DNA of 64,000 bases from Phanerochaete sordida. Its lineage: Eukaryota > Basidiomycota > Agaricomycetes > Polyporales > Phanerochaetaceae. The first letter of the stretch is position 1; the number at the start of each line of letters is the position of its first letter. Made by a program: the position numbers and the translations under genes. Shown here one piece after another: positions 1 to 11,192 of this stretch. Under the pieces are notes generated by a model. The model made no database searches and had not been told where the DNA came from. It saw nothing but the letters and a program-made list of their open reading frames with translations. Location: NCBI GenBank assembly GCA_019973155.2, contig BPQB01000010.1:248001-312000 (forward strand), given 5' to 3'.

Positions 1-606
1 TAAGCTGCCTGTCGACAAGCTACTGTATTCGGCATGCTGAGATCGATGTATGGCACATATTTTCAAGCTGTTAACCTGTCCTTTGGCTTTGACTCATAGT
101 CTTGGTGAGTTCTTCGCGCATTCCTGCTTACCTTCAGGTCGAGCGCCGCCCGGTCTTCCTACCCATGCATTACCCGCGATATTCTCGTTTTGAAGGACAT
201 CGGCTATGCAAGCGTCAGTGAGCCCGCCGTGCTCCCTTGTCTCCCCGCAGAGCGTGCACACCAGTCCCCCAGTGCCCTCCGTTGTCCCGATATTTTTCGA
301 GGAGGCAGGGGCTGATAGACGCGTGCGCCACCATGCCGGCGTCTCACGCAGTTCATGCCTCGCAGAGCGATGCTTACCGCGTAGACAGTCTTCAACCCAG
401 CCCTCCCCAGGTTATACAATTCGTTACACGGTCAGGTTATCTTTCAAGTGAAGAGACGCAGCAATTCTGATATCTGGAGAAGTGGCATTCAGAACTCCTT
501 CATACAGCTCACTCCGCGTTCTGTTCTGTGTTTTTGATAAATCCATCCGACAGCCACTCCTTTGTTCTACTAAATTGCAATCTATTCACGACATCACAGT
601 AAAGCC
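1..606. other. Left-edge intergenic stretch
   Basis: No reading frame here has a recognisable domain or a convincing exon chain. It lies downstream of the methyltransferase gene on its 3' side. I see nothing else I can support. Confidence 0.5.
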
Positions 607-1661
607 TCACAGCCTCGTCACGCTCCACACCAAATGGTACGAGCTCACCATGGCCCTGGTCGCCGGGTCCTGCCTCAAGTTCTCCACCAAAGACGCCTCC
701 ACGCGCACCTGCCCGGGCTCGAAGACCTCCGTCTCCCAGAGCTCCTTCCAGGTCTGCGGGTCATGGCAGAACATGTGGATGCCATGCGAGTTCTTGCGGT
801 CGCGCAGGCCCTTCTGCGGGAGCCCGCCGTGCGCGCCGAAGATGATGCTGCCCGGCTCGGGCGCGAGCAGCGGCGCGACGCGCCGCGCGAGCGTGCGCTG
901 GCCGTCCTCCGAGAAGAGGTGGAAGAACGCGCTCGTGTGGATCGCGGAGAGCCGCCCGACGAGCGGCGTCAGCGACGTGAGCTCCTTGAGCGGCGGAAGC
1001 GGGTCCGTGGATGCGGAGGTCGGGATCGGCGAGGGCGCGAGCGAGGCGTCCGAGAAGACGTCGGCTGCGATGAAGGGCACCGGGAATGTCTCCGGCGTGC
1101 TCTTGAAGAGCTTGTGGCCCATCTCCCAGAACTCTGGAGGGACGTCAGAATGCGCGACGGAATTGACGCGCATGGGAGACGTACCGGGGTGCAGGTCCGA
1201 CGCGAGAGCCTGGTTCACTGGGAAGCCGTCGGCGACAGCCTTGCGTACGTCGTTGCCGACGCAGCAGCCGAGGTCGAGGAAGAGTGCGCCAGGGCGCTCC
1301 TTCCCCAGCTTGAGCAGCTGCTGGTACGCCGGGAAGCGCGATATCTTGAGCCTGAAATCAATGTACCGGTCAGAGCCCTGACAACCTCAAACGAAGGCAC
1401 TACTGACTTTGCAAAGCTGAAAGCGCGGATACAGTGGTAGGGGTGGACCTAGAGCCCAAAGACGTGTCAGCGAGGCAGCACACAAGACAAGCTCTGCATA
1501 CGCACCGCGTAGATCTCCCGCTGCACAGCAACGATGTGCTTCTTGAGCTCCTCGGGGTCCGTGATGCCCGTGGCAGCGCTGATGAAGTCAAAGTCGGCCC
1601 CGTCGAGCTTGTAGATGCTCTCGTCCAGGGCCCTGCGCTCATCACGGTTCTCGTCGGCCAT
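607..1661 (-). CDS. SAM-dependent methyltransferase, AusD-like family
   Basis: Three exons (1661-1506, 1448-1408, 1351-607) join in frame to about 313 residues. The SAM-binding glycine motif LDLGCCVGNDVRKA lies just after the second splice. The preceding segments (FSFAKLKISRFPAYQ) and the following ALASDLHPG match the fungal AusD-like methyltransferases, some of which act in meroterpenoid clusters. Known members are cytosolic O- or C-methyltransferases; the substrate here cannot be read. No polyketide or terpene synthase lies nearby, so a secondary-metabolite role is not supported by context. The start is the first ATG of exon 1, about 90 nt downstream of a TATA-like sequence. Confidence 0.85.
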
Positions 1662-1743
1662 TGTGGCGCCTTGTATCTTCAGCTGCGAATGGACGTCAGC
1701 GTGTATCGCGCGACGGCCCTGCGATGTTTCCCATTGCAGTGTC

Positions 1744-1753
1744 GCTTTATATA
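1744..1753 (-). promoter_or_regulatory. TATA-like box of the methyltransferase gene
   Basis: On the minus strand the sequence reads ATATATAAAG, about 85-90 nt upstream of the start codon at 1661. The spacing suits a fungal TATA element. This is inferred from sequence and position only. Confidence 0.4.
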
Positions 1754-1761
1754 TGTCTCAA

Positions 1762-2078
1762 GGAGCCCTTCACGATGTGGTCATAGCGCCTTATCGGTCG
1801 GCGCGGGATGTCGGCGCGGTAGCACAATTCCACGCTAAATTTGTCTGTCGCGCCTGTGGCAAGCCTCGGCACAGCGAGCTATCGATGAGGCTCAAACTGG
1901 CTCAAAGTGCGATATCACGGTGCCGGTGGGAACGCAGAAAAGTGGGATGGACGGAAGTTGCAACCTGGGATGGAAGTTGCGTCAGAGGCTGTCGACATAC
2001 AAAGGTGTGCCGCGTGTCGGCGCGCTCAGGAACGGGAATGAAACATGGAACAGGAGGACTACTCTACACAGCGTAGAA
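1762..2078. other. Intergenic, nothing recognised
   Basis: This is the spacer between the methyltransferase promoter and the 3' side of the small heat-shock gene. No supported gene or repeat was seen. Confidence 0.4.
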
Positions 2079-3123
2079 TTACAGATACAAGTAAGGCATA
2101 CAGGGAAAGTCGTCAAGGGTCCAGCCCCCTCCGTGGTCATGACCGCTTGTTCCATAGGTTCTCCATAGATTCAAAGAGCGTTCCGGTGGGCGAGACACAG
2201 GTGCCGAATTCCGTCTCGCCTGTCGAGAATATTGTCTGAAGTACACGTCAGTCCGAATCCCGAGCGCAGTAAGCCGATCACGTACCGAGGATGTGTCCGT
2301 CGGTTCACTGACTCGTACGCAGCGCAGATTGGGGTAGGACACAATAAGACTGGGGCCAGTGCGGACGGCACGAACCTCGCTGAACTGCGACAGCAGTCAA
2401 TATGTGCTGCAGCATGAGACAAGCACTGCGACGCACCGAGGTTCCTTCGGGCAATGGGATAATCTGACTATAATGTTTCTCTTTCCGCTCGCGGACCAGT
2501 GCGTCATCTTCAAGCTTTTCGGTGATCTTCACCCGGCGCCACGCCACGATGATTTTGTTGCCCTTGAAGCTGACGTGCATGTCTTGCTTGCCGATGTCGG
2601 ACATATCGAACGTTGCTACAATCTGTTTCTGTGTAAATCAACCGCAGCACCATGGATACCAGAGGGCGGCGCACCAGCTTTCCGTCAGGCGACAATCCGA
2701 AATCCGCGCTAGCCCATGGCCAGGTCAGCGCTGGCACGCGCTCCGCTGGCACTCGACACACCTGTTCTTCCTTCGTAGCCTCGGCGGCGGCCGGAAGATC
2801 GTCGGTGCCCTCTCAATCGGAAGCACGGCCTCCAGCGACTCGACCTTGCCGGGCATAGTCGCGAGAGCCTTTGCCTTGCGCTCGCGCACCTGCTCCCAGA
2901 CCGCGCCGAGGGCCTCCGTCTCCTTCTCGTCCGTCGCCTCGGGCGGTATCTCGGGGATGTCGGCGAGGTCCATATCGAAGTCGCGGCCCTGGAGCGTCGG
3001 GGATGGCGTCGGCGTCGAGTCCGCCAGGGATTCGCGCGGCGCGAATGCGCGCTCGATGAGCTTGTCGTATGCGACCCAGGAGTCGCGCACGGCCTTGCTC
3101 GCACGGGGGGTCGAGTGGTGCAT
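2079..3123 (-). CDS. Small heat-shock protein, Hsp20/alpha-crystallin fold
   Basis: Exon 1 begins at the ATG at 3123 and encodes an acidic N-terminal arm. Later exons carry the alpha-crystallin domain: IVATFDMSDIGKQDMHVSF, then KGNKIIVAW, then the typical RERKEKHYSQIIPLPEGTS strand. A 52-nt intron (GTGCGT...CGCAG) follows and leads to FSEVRAVRTGPSLIVSYPN, the last beta strand. Hsp20 proteins are ATP-independent cytosolic holdases. The join between the first and second exons (about 2700-2650) and the exact 3' end are uncertain; the coding region may stop near 2290 rather than at 2079. A TATA-like TATAAAACC lies about 85 nt upstream of the ATG. The N-terminal arm is longer than in the shortest fungal members. 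Confidence 0.75.
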
Positions 3124-3204
3124 GACGACAGCTGAGGAGAAGAAGATGTGGGAGCGTCTAGATGCGTGCAGGAGCAGAAAAGGAGCGAGATCTGGCCAGG
3201 GACT

Positions 3205-3213
3205 GGTTTTATA
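3205..3213 (-). promoter_or_regulatory. TATA-like box of the small heat-shock gene
   Basis: The minus strand reads TATAAAACC about 85 nt upstream of the ATG at 3123. I did not find a clear heat-shock element array beside it. Confidence 0.4.
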
Positions 3214-4204
3214 GATGATCGTCAGGCGTGGGCTTGTTGTTCGCCTGCCTCCTGGCAGAAGCGTGGCACAAGCATGCTATGCTCCGCTTGATCCATCACT
3301 TGTTGCGGATGCGAGGGTGGTTGTCCGGACGGGATATCGAGGTCGCATACGACAAAATCAAGTCAAAGAAAGACGAAAGCGTTTCAGGGTGTGGTTGCAA
3401 AGACTGCAGAGCGTAAAGGTCGCAGCCAACGCGCCCTCCGTGTTGCTCGGCGCTCGCGTGCACATCACGTGTTTTTCGATGGATCGAATGGGCGCGGGAA
3501 TTGCTCAACAGCGGGCTTGTTCCCCGACACTGCAACATGTATGAGATCCCCAGTCGTTTAAATTCGGTGCATCAGTCTCCCTGCATGGTGCCAGTTCCTT
3601 TTGCTAGCTGTTGCCATATTTCTCTGGCCATCTCTCAAGGCAAGGTCGCAGGCCATTTTGAGCTCTGCCAGCTCGCTTGCGGTAATGAGAACCACTGGCA
3701 TACTTTCAATCCAAATTCGTAAGTGTAAAGCAGCTCACAGCAGCTGTTATATCTGATATCCTAAATGTACGCACAGTGATGGGCGCAGGGAGCTCTAGCT
3801 GCTAACGCGCATCATGAACCGGTGTGACTTGATTTCGCGGAGGCTACTAGTCGCATTCATAGAACTCACTCACTCGCACCCGGGTGAGTCCCTTCACGTA
3901 CGGCACTTACAGGTCGAGGAGTCGTTCACCGTACAGCTGATCTGCACATCTAAAAATCCGTGGCGCCTCTCCTGCCCAACCTTCAAAGTGAGTTGCCGAT
4001 CCTCGTGTAATCCGCACCTGAGCGTCGCTTTATAGCATCTGCACGCGATGCTTCCTGTAGAATGTGTCCTTCTTTCCTACCTCCATCTCAGTCACTGCAG
4101 TACCCATCTCGGAACCCATCCGCAGGACATAAAGTGCCGCGCAAGTAAGCCGCGACCACAGTCTTTCTGCGACATGAGCTGAGAGCGATCACGCAGCACT
4201 AAGT
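3214..4204. other. Intergenic between divergent genes
   Basis: This is about 1 kb between the minus-strand small heat-shock gene and the plus-strand NADAR gene. Short open frames are present, but none shows a domain, conserved motif or exon chain. Confidence 0.45.
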
Positions 4205-7200
4205 ATGACATCTGCTGCCCAGCAGACAGCCTTCGAGGGCTCATCTCCGAGCTCACGACCCCCGTCCCGGGCGACATTGCGGCCACAATCCCCTTCGCAG
4301 TCCCCCTTCGAAGCGGATGGCCCTATCCGCTGCTATGATGAACGCGATCCTTTCTTCGCGTGAGCACAATGCTCCTGCTTGTACTAATAGAGAGACGCTT
4401 ACTGCTAACATAGACTCACGAATAGCGCTCCGTACGAGGTACAACATGACGGAAAAGAGTATCCGACAGCTGAGCATCGTACGTGCTACCCTATTTTTAA
4501 TATATATGAGTTGCGTTCCGAAAGCATTTCCGCCAGTTTTCCACGCATATAAGTTCCATGAAGACAACTCCCATATGGCGGAGGTAGTCCGACGCCAACC
4601 TACTCCGCAAACTGCACGGGAGATATCGCTGCTGCTCCGCCCCAATTGGAGAAATGATTGGGGTGACGTGGCTGACAAGTGCATGGACGCCGTCATCGAG
4701 GCCAAGTTCGCGCAGCATCCTCATCTTCGTGGGCTGCTGCTGTCAAGTGACACTAGAGAACTGGTCTTCGAAGAGCAGGTGAATAGGTCTCCGGATAATT
4801 ATGTTTTAATGAAGCTCAGGGTTGTTCAGGCCCGAGGGAGGGGCGATGCTATCACTACGACCGGCGAGGAAGGCGGATGGCTAGGCCAGGCTCTGACGAG
4901 ACTCAGGGATCAGCTGCGTACGAAAGACCCTGAGGCATACTCGCAAGAGCCCGAGCCGGCAGATGCCTCTTCGAACTGGGACAGATGCAGCTCGGTGATA
5001 GACTTCGACCGCGCTTCATGCCTGACATACTGGACAGGTGAGTACCCCGATATTTGGTGCGGCCGCTCATGCACAAGCAGCTGACGCTGTCGTGTCAGCG
5101 GCGGAAACGTTGTCGGAGACTCTGCCGCCAATCTATTTCTATGACGAGGAGGAGCCATATTACGAGTATGTGTCTATTCCTTGTTGTCATATGTTACCAA
5201 CGTGTCTGACTGAGGTCATAGATTCACGAACCTTTCTCCGCATCCGGTCGAATTTGGTGGAAAGGTATATGCGAACGCAGATTCATGTAAGCTTCATAAC
5301 TATGCTCAATGAGCTGGTCATTGATTCATACACGCTAGTGTTTCAATACTTTGACACGCCACCTACTCCAGTAGCGTCGGCCTTTTCCGATCCTGAGCTG
5401 CGCGCGACGTGGAAAAACGAATCGGGCCTCAGTAGTAGGCAAGGTGACACTCGAGCCAGGCTCTACCGTCACTGTATGGACGCCATTCTTGAGGCGAAGT
5501 TCCTCCAGCATCAGGAACTGTATCAGCTGCTGCTATCGACAGGCAACAGCGAGCTCGTCTACGCTCACCCCGTGAGTACCCCGACCTCTCAGCGTGCCTA
5601 TCATGTCATGATTAATTGTCTCATAGACCGATCACTTTTGGGGGTACAGCGAATATATGAGTGGTCTAAATGAGCTGGGAAAGGCTCTTATGAGGCTTCG
5701 GGAGAAGCTTAAAGCTCAGCATAGTGCAGGACAAGACTCGGAACGACCTTATTGCGAGGAAGACATAGCACAACAGAGTGCAGACGATCTATCTGAGTGC
5801 GCTGCCAGCTCATGGCTTGCGATTATTATGCTGAATCCTTCTTCTCCATGCGAAGACGCACCAGTGACTACACCGACTTCGAGGACCTTTCGTCTGTCAA
5901 TGGGTGTCCAAGCCCAATAGATAGACCGCCGTCTGCAGTACTAGTGCCGCCGCGGGAACATCCTGCATCTCCTCGTGAGTGTTATTCCGCTGTGCATACC
6001 GAAGCAACCCTGAGTGACCCTGATTGCCCTTAGCTAGAGTGTCAGTGAGAACCCTGGCGCAGCAGCTGACCGAGCATTTAAAGACGGAAGATCACGATTC
6101 AAGGCAGGTTTGGCGGCAGGACCTGCCCACACGCACGTCATTGTCCGAGATACCACCCGCTGCACCTGGCAATCAACCTCCGCCTTACGATCCTTCGCCT
6201 GCAGGACCCGTTGACGCCCTTGAACAAGTTTTATCTCAGCTAGCGGACCTCAAGGCACTTCTTGAGCAAGAGCATGCCAGATCTGACGAGGTACGCTATA
6301 GCTGTCTTTACTTCTACTATAACTCACCAGCTGACGTATAGGTCAACATTAGGCCATCAGCTCGCGTGCCCCCGTGTATCCATGTCGGGCTTGCACCACT
6401 AGAACTTAGTGCCAGCTCTATGGACAGGCCAAGCGTGCAGATGATGGATCTAACTCTGCGTGTAGTGATGGAGCCTACCTTAGGCGCACCCGCGATCCGA
6501 GACGTTGAGAACATGACTTGGGAAGAAGTCGTTGGACTTCTCCGACAAAGCCCATTATTGGAGGACGCAGGTGCTGATGTTTCTCGCCAAAGGACGCTGT
6601 CGAGACGATCAAAGGTCCGCCTACGTGCAAAACGGGACTTGAGCGGAGTCGATAGCAGAGCGGTGAGGGAGTTTTGAGATGGGTGGTATGATGCTCATGA
6701 CTACTCATAGGTTCGTATATGGTTCGGTGACCTCGTTCAAGACCCAGACGTCCTCCGAAACACGAGAATCAAATGCGAATTTTTAGCTGATATCATTACC
6801 AAAACAGACATCGCTATCGATTCACTCAGGTCGTTGCTCAAGGCTGAGCGCAAGTCGCTCAGCCTACTAGACATTGGGATTATGAGGTTCCCGAGTGCTT
6901 GCCGCCCTCTCTACAGGGTGAGCACTTGCAAACTGTGTCCAGACCCTCCTTGCTGCCTCACACGATTAACGCGTCGGTAGATATACCGCGTTCAACTACG
7001 GGCATGGACTGAGCGCACGCTCTCCAGGACAGGCATTCAGAGCTACAGTAGCGGGATTGAAGGCGGTACGTGTCCTGGCGCATCGTGGCTTGCTGGTCGC
7101 TAAATAATCGCTAGTGTATAATTCATGCGACTTCCGCCCTTGTCGCGAAGTACTGGATGTCGTCGGACCGCAGATTATACCACAAGCTAGCATGGAATTA

Positions 7201-7239
7201 TTAGAAATGTTGAAACCTGCATCACAGGCGAGGGGGTAA
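4205..7239 (+). CDS. Protein with two tandem NADAR domains and an unknown C-terminal region
   Basis: About 14 exons join in frame to roughly 772 residues. NADAR domain 1 (about residues 41-190) shows YDERDPFFA, YPTAEHLF and EAKFAQHP. Domain 2 (about 233-377) shows YFYDEEEPYYEF, FTNLSPHPVEF, EAKFLQHQ, DHFWGYS and LNELGKALMRLREKL. NADAR (YbiA-like) proteins act on ADP-ribose N-glycosidic bonds, and some reverse guanine-linked ADP-ribosylation of DNA. Domain 1 lacks the FWG segment present in domain 2, so it may be inactive. Residues 378-772 match nothing I recognise; they include a possible coiled coil (ALEQVLSQLADLKALLEQEH) and a compact end segment with LLDIGIMRFP and YRVQLRAW. Read exons: 4205-4359, 4414-4478, 4537-4778, 4830-5037, 5099-5165, 5222-5286, 5339-5571, 5627-5796, 5856-5974, 6034-6290, 6342-6662, 6711-6917, 6981-7065, 7115-7239. 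The 5797-5855 intron is the least certain; an acceptor 8 nt further downstream (intron to 5863) is also possible. Confidence 0.85.
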
Positions 7240-7430
7240 TCCGCTTCGCTGCAAAGGAGCCGCCTACTTGTTGGAGGATAGCACTAGTCCGCCGTGATGT
7301 CATCAGTTCCAACTATCGCTATGTGCTCATCGCTTTCGAAATTCAACACGACGTGATCACGAAGCCCATCTCCATGGTCTGGTGCAACCCTGTATCTTCG
7401 AGTTCGCGCACTGGCCGACGACGAGGCCTC

Positions 7431-8806
7431 TCAGATATCTTTATCGACGAGCAGTGATGACATGCTGGGGAACGAGCCAAACAGGTGCTCGAGCGGCTGC
7501 GGAACGCTTTTGGTATTGTATGCCGCACAAATAATATTGCTTGGGGCGTAACTTACTTCTAATACATTGTCTGGATCGAAAGTCATTAATTGAAGCATCT
7601 GACAAAGCAATTGTACGTACATCACTGTGCACTCGACCTTCGATGTCAGATCTGCGGCCTGCGCTAGCACAAAGGGGTTGCTCAGCATCTGTCGCTCTTG
7701 GCGTTTCTGCGTCGTGATGTCTTCACCGTTGAGGGACTGCAACGCTGCCGCGCTCTGCTTGATGAGCTCTTGTAGCCACGGGTCGTCGGGTTTCGACTGG
7801 TGCACTACAGGAACATATATATGTTTAGCGAGGCACACTGAAGCTTAGGGTTGGCGGGCGAGGAGCGCGCTACGCGAGAGCGGCACGATTCCATAAGGTG
7901 AAAACTCAAGTGTTTGAAGGCGAAGCGTTCTTCCGCGATATGTACCACTTTCTCCTCATGTTCGCCGTCATTCAGGTCCGCAATCTCTTCTTTGCTTTCT
8001 AATTCCTGGAGGAAATCCTGGAATAGCATGTCGAACTTCGTAACCAAAACAACTACCGACGGCAGTGCTAGACTGACGGTAATCAGGATACAATTCCGAC
8101 AACAGGCGTCCTATGTCAAGTCTGGATTTTGAGGAGAAGAAATTTATCTCTGAAGACTGTACATAGTGATCGGCTACTCGACTCCACGCAATACCTACAT
8201 AATATCCTGCTTAGTACAAAGTACGAAGTTCGGAAATCCACGTCTCTATGTGTTGACCAGACCATGTGCAGCCTCTGACTGACGTCGGCAAGCGTTGCCT
8301 TGTGCTTGATAAAGTCAATTCCCGCGTCGAACTCCTTCGTCATGCCAGCCTCGAAGCCTTCCGAGTCATGCACGGCCCAGTACGTCACTGTTCTTGAACT
8401 TGAGCTCTTTGTCTATGTCATGGATGCCGCGCTAAAAGGTTGTCACGCTCCGCCCAGTCGGCGAAGGATTTTAAATGCTACGCGTGCTCTTTCGCTGCCT
8501 CGTCCCGCCTTTAAGAAATCAGCACATGCCATACAGACGCATTTTGCGAGTGCGCACCTCATCTCCTCCACATGGCTGTCGGAATACGAGATCGCGAGAC
8601 ATCAGACCTCAGATAGGAAAGATCGGGATGCGCGTGCTGTATGTATATTGCTCAAAACCGTCGTCTTGCCCGACTTATCAATGACCAACAGGCGGAAGCG
8701 GAGGCGCGCCGTCGCGGAGATCGGGGTTGTTTGGGATGAACCCGGAAAGAGATGCTCCAGTCTGCGTTCTGGTGAATGTGAAGAGTCGGCTGGATCCGTT
8801 AATTTA
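7431..8806 (-). pseudogene. Degenerate G-domain (GTPase-like) gene
   Basis: Minus-strand exons carry the order of a fungal G-domain family: a P-loop region RFRLLVIDKSGKTTVL near 8699-8652, a G3-like HDSEGFEAG near 8370-8344, RLHMVW then YCVE after an intron, and a G4-like VTKFD near 8047-8033. A C-terminal region follows and stops at 7431. The P-loop is abnormal: the first glycine is Asp and the loop is about two residues shorter than GxxxxGK[ST]. Just before the G3 motif the frame reading IHDIDKELKFKNSD runs into a stop; YWAVHDSEGF continues one frame over, which suggests a one-base insertion at 8383. A splice acceptor just upstream could instead keep the second frame open. I found no good ATG at the 5' end. 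Taken together a decaying gene is the most likely reading. Confidence 0.55.
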
Positions 8807-8986
8807 CTAGAGACGGCTCAACGGATATTTGAATATAAGCCCACAGTGGTTACGATATTCTTTCAACAAAATTTCGACCGTACACTCAGCTGAACAGTGA
8901 GATCATTACGTCCCATCTACTTTACAGGTATGATACATCCATCCCATATGCCATCAGGCTCGTCGGTGCATGCTGCTAGTGCAACA

Positions 8987-11051
8987 TCATAGCACGTAGC
9001 GGAAGTCCCGATTCTCGATATCTGTAAGATCCAGGAATTCCTGCCGCGAGAAGTCAGCAACTCAAGACAGAGTGATCACCAGCAGTTATACACACCTTAG
9101 ACACTTTCTTCTCGACCCTCTTCCCGTCCGCATCGACGACCTCGACGTAGACGTCGTCGTACGTGTCGTCGACAGGCTCTGCGTCGCGCTTGCGGTTCTC
9201 GCGCGCGAGGAGCCAGCGGATCCCGAGCATGAGCGCGGGGCACACGACGTAGCAGATGCCGATGATCGTCCACGGGACGTGGTTGCGCGGCTGGTACTTG
9301 GCCTGCCACATGAACGGCGCCGCGGCGTTGCCGACGCAGTACGCGATGAGCATGATCGCGTTCACCGTGACGCGCTTCGTGTGCCCCGCGGTAACGCTCG
9401 AGAGCCACGAGAGCGCGAGCACGAAGCCCGTCGTGCCGACGCCCGTGAGCCACTGCCCGAAGAGCAGCCCGACCTTGTCCGACCACGGGAGCAGGTTGAT
9501 GAGGAGCACGCCGATGATGTTCGGGAGGAACCACGCCGCGCCGACGTACGCGCGCGCGTCCGTGAACTTGGCCGCGACGGTGACGCCGACGAAGATCGTC
9601 ACGATCTCGATCATGCCGTCGACGCAGCCGAGGAGCGTCGTCTGCAGGTTGCTGAAGCCGAACGACGAGACGATGATCTGCCGCTGGTTCGTGAGGCTGT
9701 TCGGGATGTTGTCGATCGCGCTGAAGAGCGCGAAGAGCCACGTTTTGGGGTCGCGCAGCGCCTCGTAGAACCTGCCAAGGGTGGTCAGCTGCAATAAGAC
9801 GGGCAGAAGGGGGGAGAACGTACTGATCCATCTTGAAGTGCTTGTTCTCGACACCAGTCTGGTTCCCCTTGATGCGTGCGACGGCCTTGGCACGCTCGTC
9901 AGGCGTCAGGAACCAAGCGGTCGTCGGCGAGTCGGGGAAGAAGAACCAGTACGCCACAGCGTTGCAAAGCGTGATTGCACCAGTAATCACCATGAGCCTA
10001 TACGAGCCATGGGTCAGTAATGCGATGACATCGAGGGAAAATTAGATCGACCATTGCCAAGGCTCGAACTTGGGCGTGTTGATGTGGAGGGCACCGAAGC
10101 TGATGAAACCGGAGATGATTTGGGCTGCAGAGAAATGTAAATGCCTGCTATGATCCGTCTAGCAGTTAAATACGTACCGGTACCGTTCATCAAGACTAGA
10201 GAAAAGTATCAAGTTAGCAAACGATGCCAGGCTACGGGAAAAGCTACTTACACCAGTAGCCAACACGCAGAGTCTGCTCCGTTCGTGTGTAGAACATGGA
10301 GCTCACGATCATGAAGCCCGCCGTGATGGAGCCTTCGCACATGCCCAAAATGAGCCGGACGACGAACAGTCCCGCAAAGTTCTTGCAAGCCGCATGGCTG
10401 CAGAGCGCGACGGCCCACACGAAGATGTTGATGCTACATCCACGTACGTCAACAGGAGCTCGAATAGAACGGTGTGTTCGCCGCACCTCATCCATTTCCC
10501 GACCGGGAATCGCTGCAGAGCGAGGTTCTGCGGGTACTCGAAGACGAGGTAGCTCAGGTAGAAGATCGTGCCGAGCCAGTTGTACCTATCGCTCGCCTGT
10601 CAGTGCACTGTCTACGCGAAGTTGACAGCCCACGTACTGATTAGTCGTCAGATGCGTCGCTTGCCTGCACGGGAAATCAGCAACGGCGATACCGGACGCG
10701 CGGGGGCGGCGCACCTGATGCCCAGGATCGCGGAGCTCCCAAGCGTCGTCTTGTCCATGAACTGGACCCAGTAGAGCACTGTTCCGCGCGTGAGCGGGGG
10801 CGGTGCGGGCGACAGGGCGAACACGCACTGCACATCATGGGAAGAATATGCCAGTCGATCTTCTTCCTGATGCGCGCGGCCTCCGCCGGGTCGAGCTCGA
10901 TGTCCTGGCCCGCGACGAGCTGCGCGGCGGTGTCGACCTGGTCGTTCGTGAAGGCGACGTGGTGCGGCGCGAGCTCGGAGACGGCGACGTCGTGCACGGC
11001 GTCCTTGACGTCCGCCTTCTCGTCGTACGACCCGGATTCGCGTGCGCTCAT
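8987..11051 (-). CDS. MFS transporter, allantoate permease (Dal5/Tna1) type
   Basis: The ATG at 11051 opens a hydrophilic N-terminus (MSARESGSYDEKADV) followed by ARIRKKIDWHILPMM, the usual lead into helix 1 in this family. Downstream exons give successive membrane segments, including a central FSAIDNIPNSLTNQ segment and LFGQWLTGVGTTGFVLALSW. The last short exon encodes FLDLTDIENRDFRYVL, the family's typical C-terminal signature, with its stop at 8987. Members are 12-helix plasma-membrane proton symporters for anions such as allantoate, nicotinate or dipeptides; the substrate here is unknown. The gene has many short introns. Its 5' end faces the helicase gene across 2.3 kb. Confidence 0.88.
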
Positions 11052-11184
11052 CTCGACAGAATCGGCCTCGAGCGCGGTGTAGCCTCGCCAACGACGGAGG
11101 AAGGAGAGAGGGAGGAGCGAGGCCAAGCTGGGGGCGCGGCGGTGCCTGGGGATCCTCTGCATTGCCGCAGGCGTGCGGTGGAGT

Positions 11185-11192
11185 CTATATAG
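11185..11192 (-). promoter_or_regulatory. TATA-like box of the MFS transporter gene
   Basis: A palindromic CTATATAG lies about 135 nt upstream of the ATG at 11051. Assignment to this gene rests on position alone. Confidence 0.3.

Noticed and set aside
482..1381. A 299-residue plus-strand open frame
   Set aside because: It is antisense to the AusD-like methyltransferase exon and shows no domain.
9072..9797. Charged 241-residue plus-strand frame
   Set aside because: It is opposite the MFS transporter and made of Asp/Glu/Arg repeats typical of a shadow frame.
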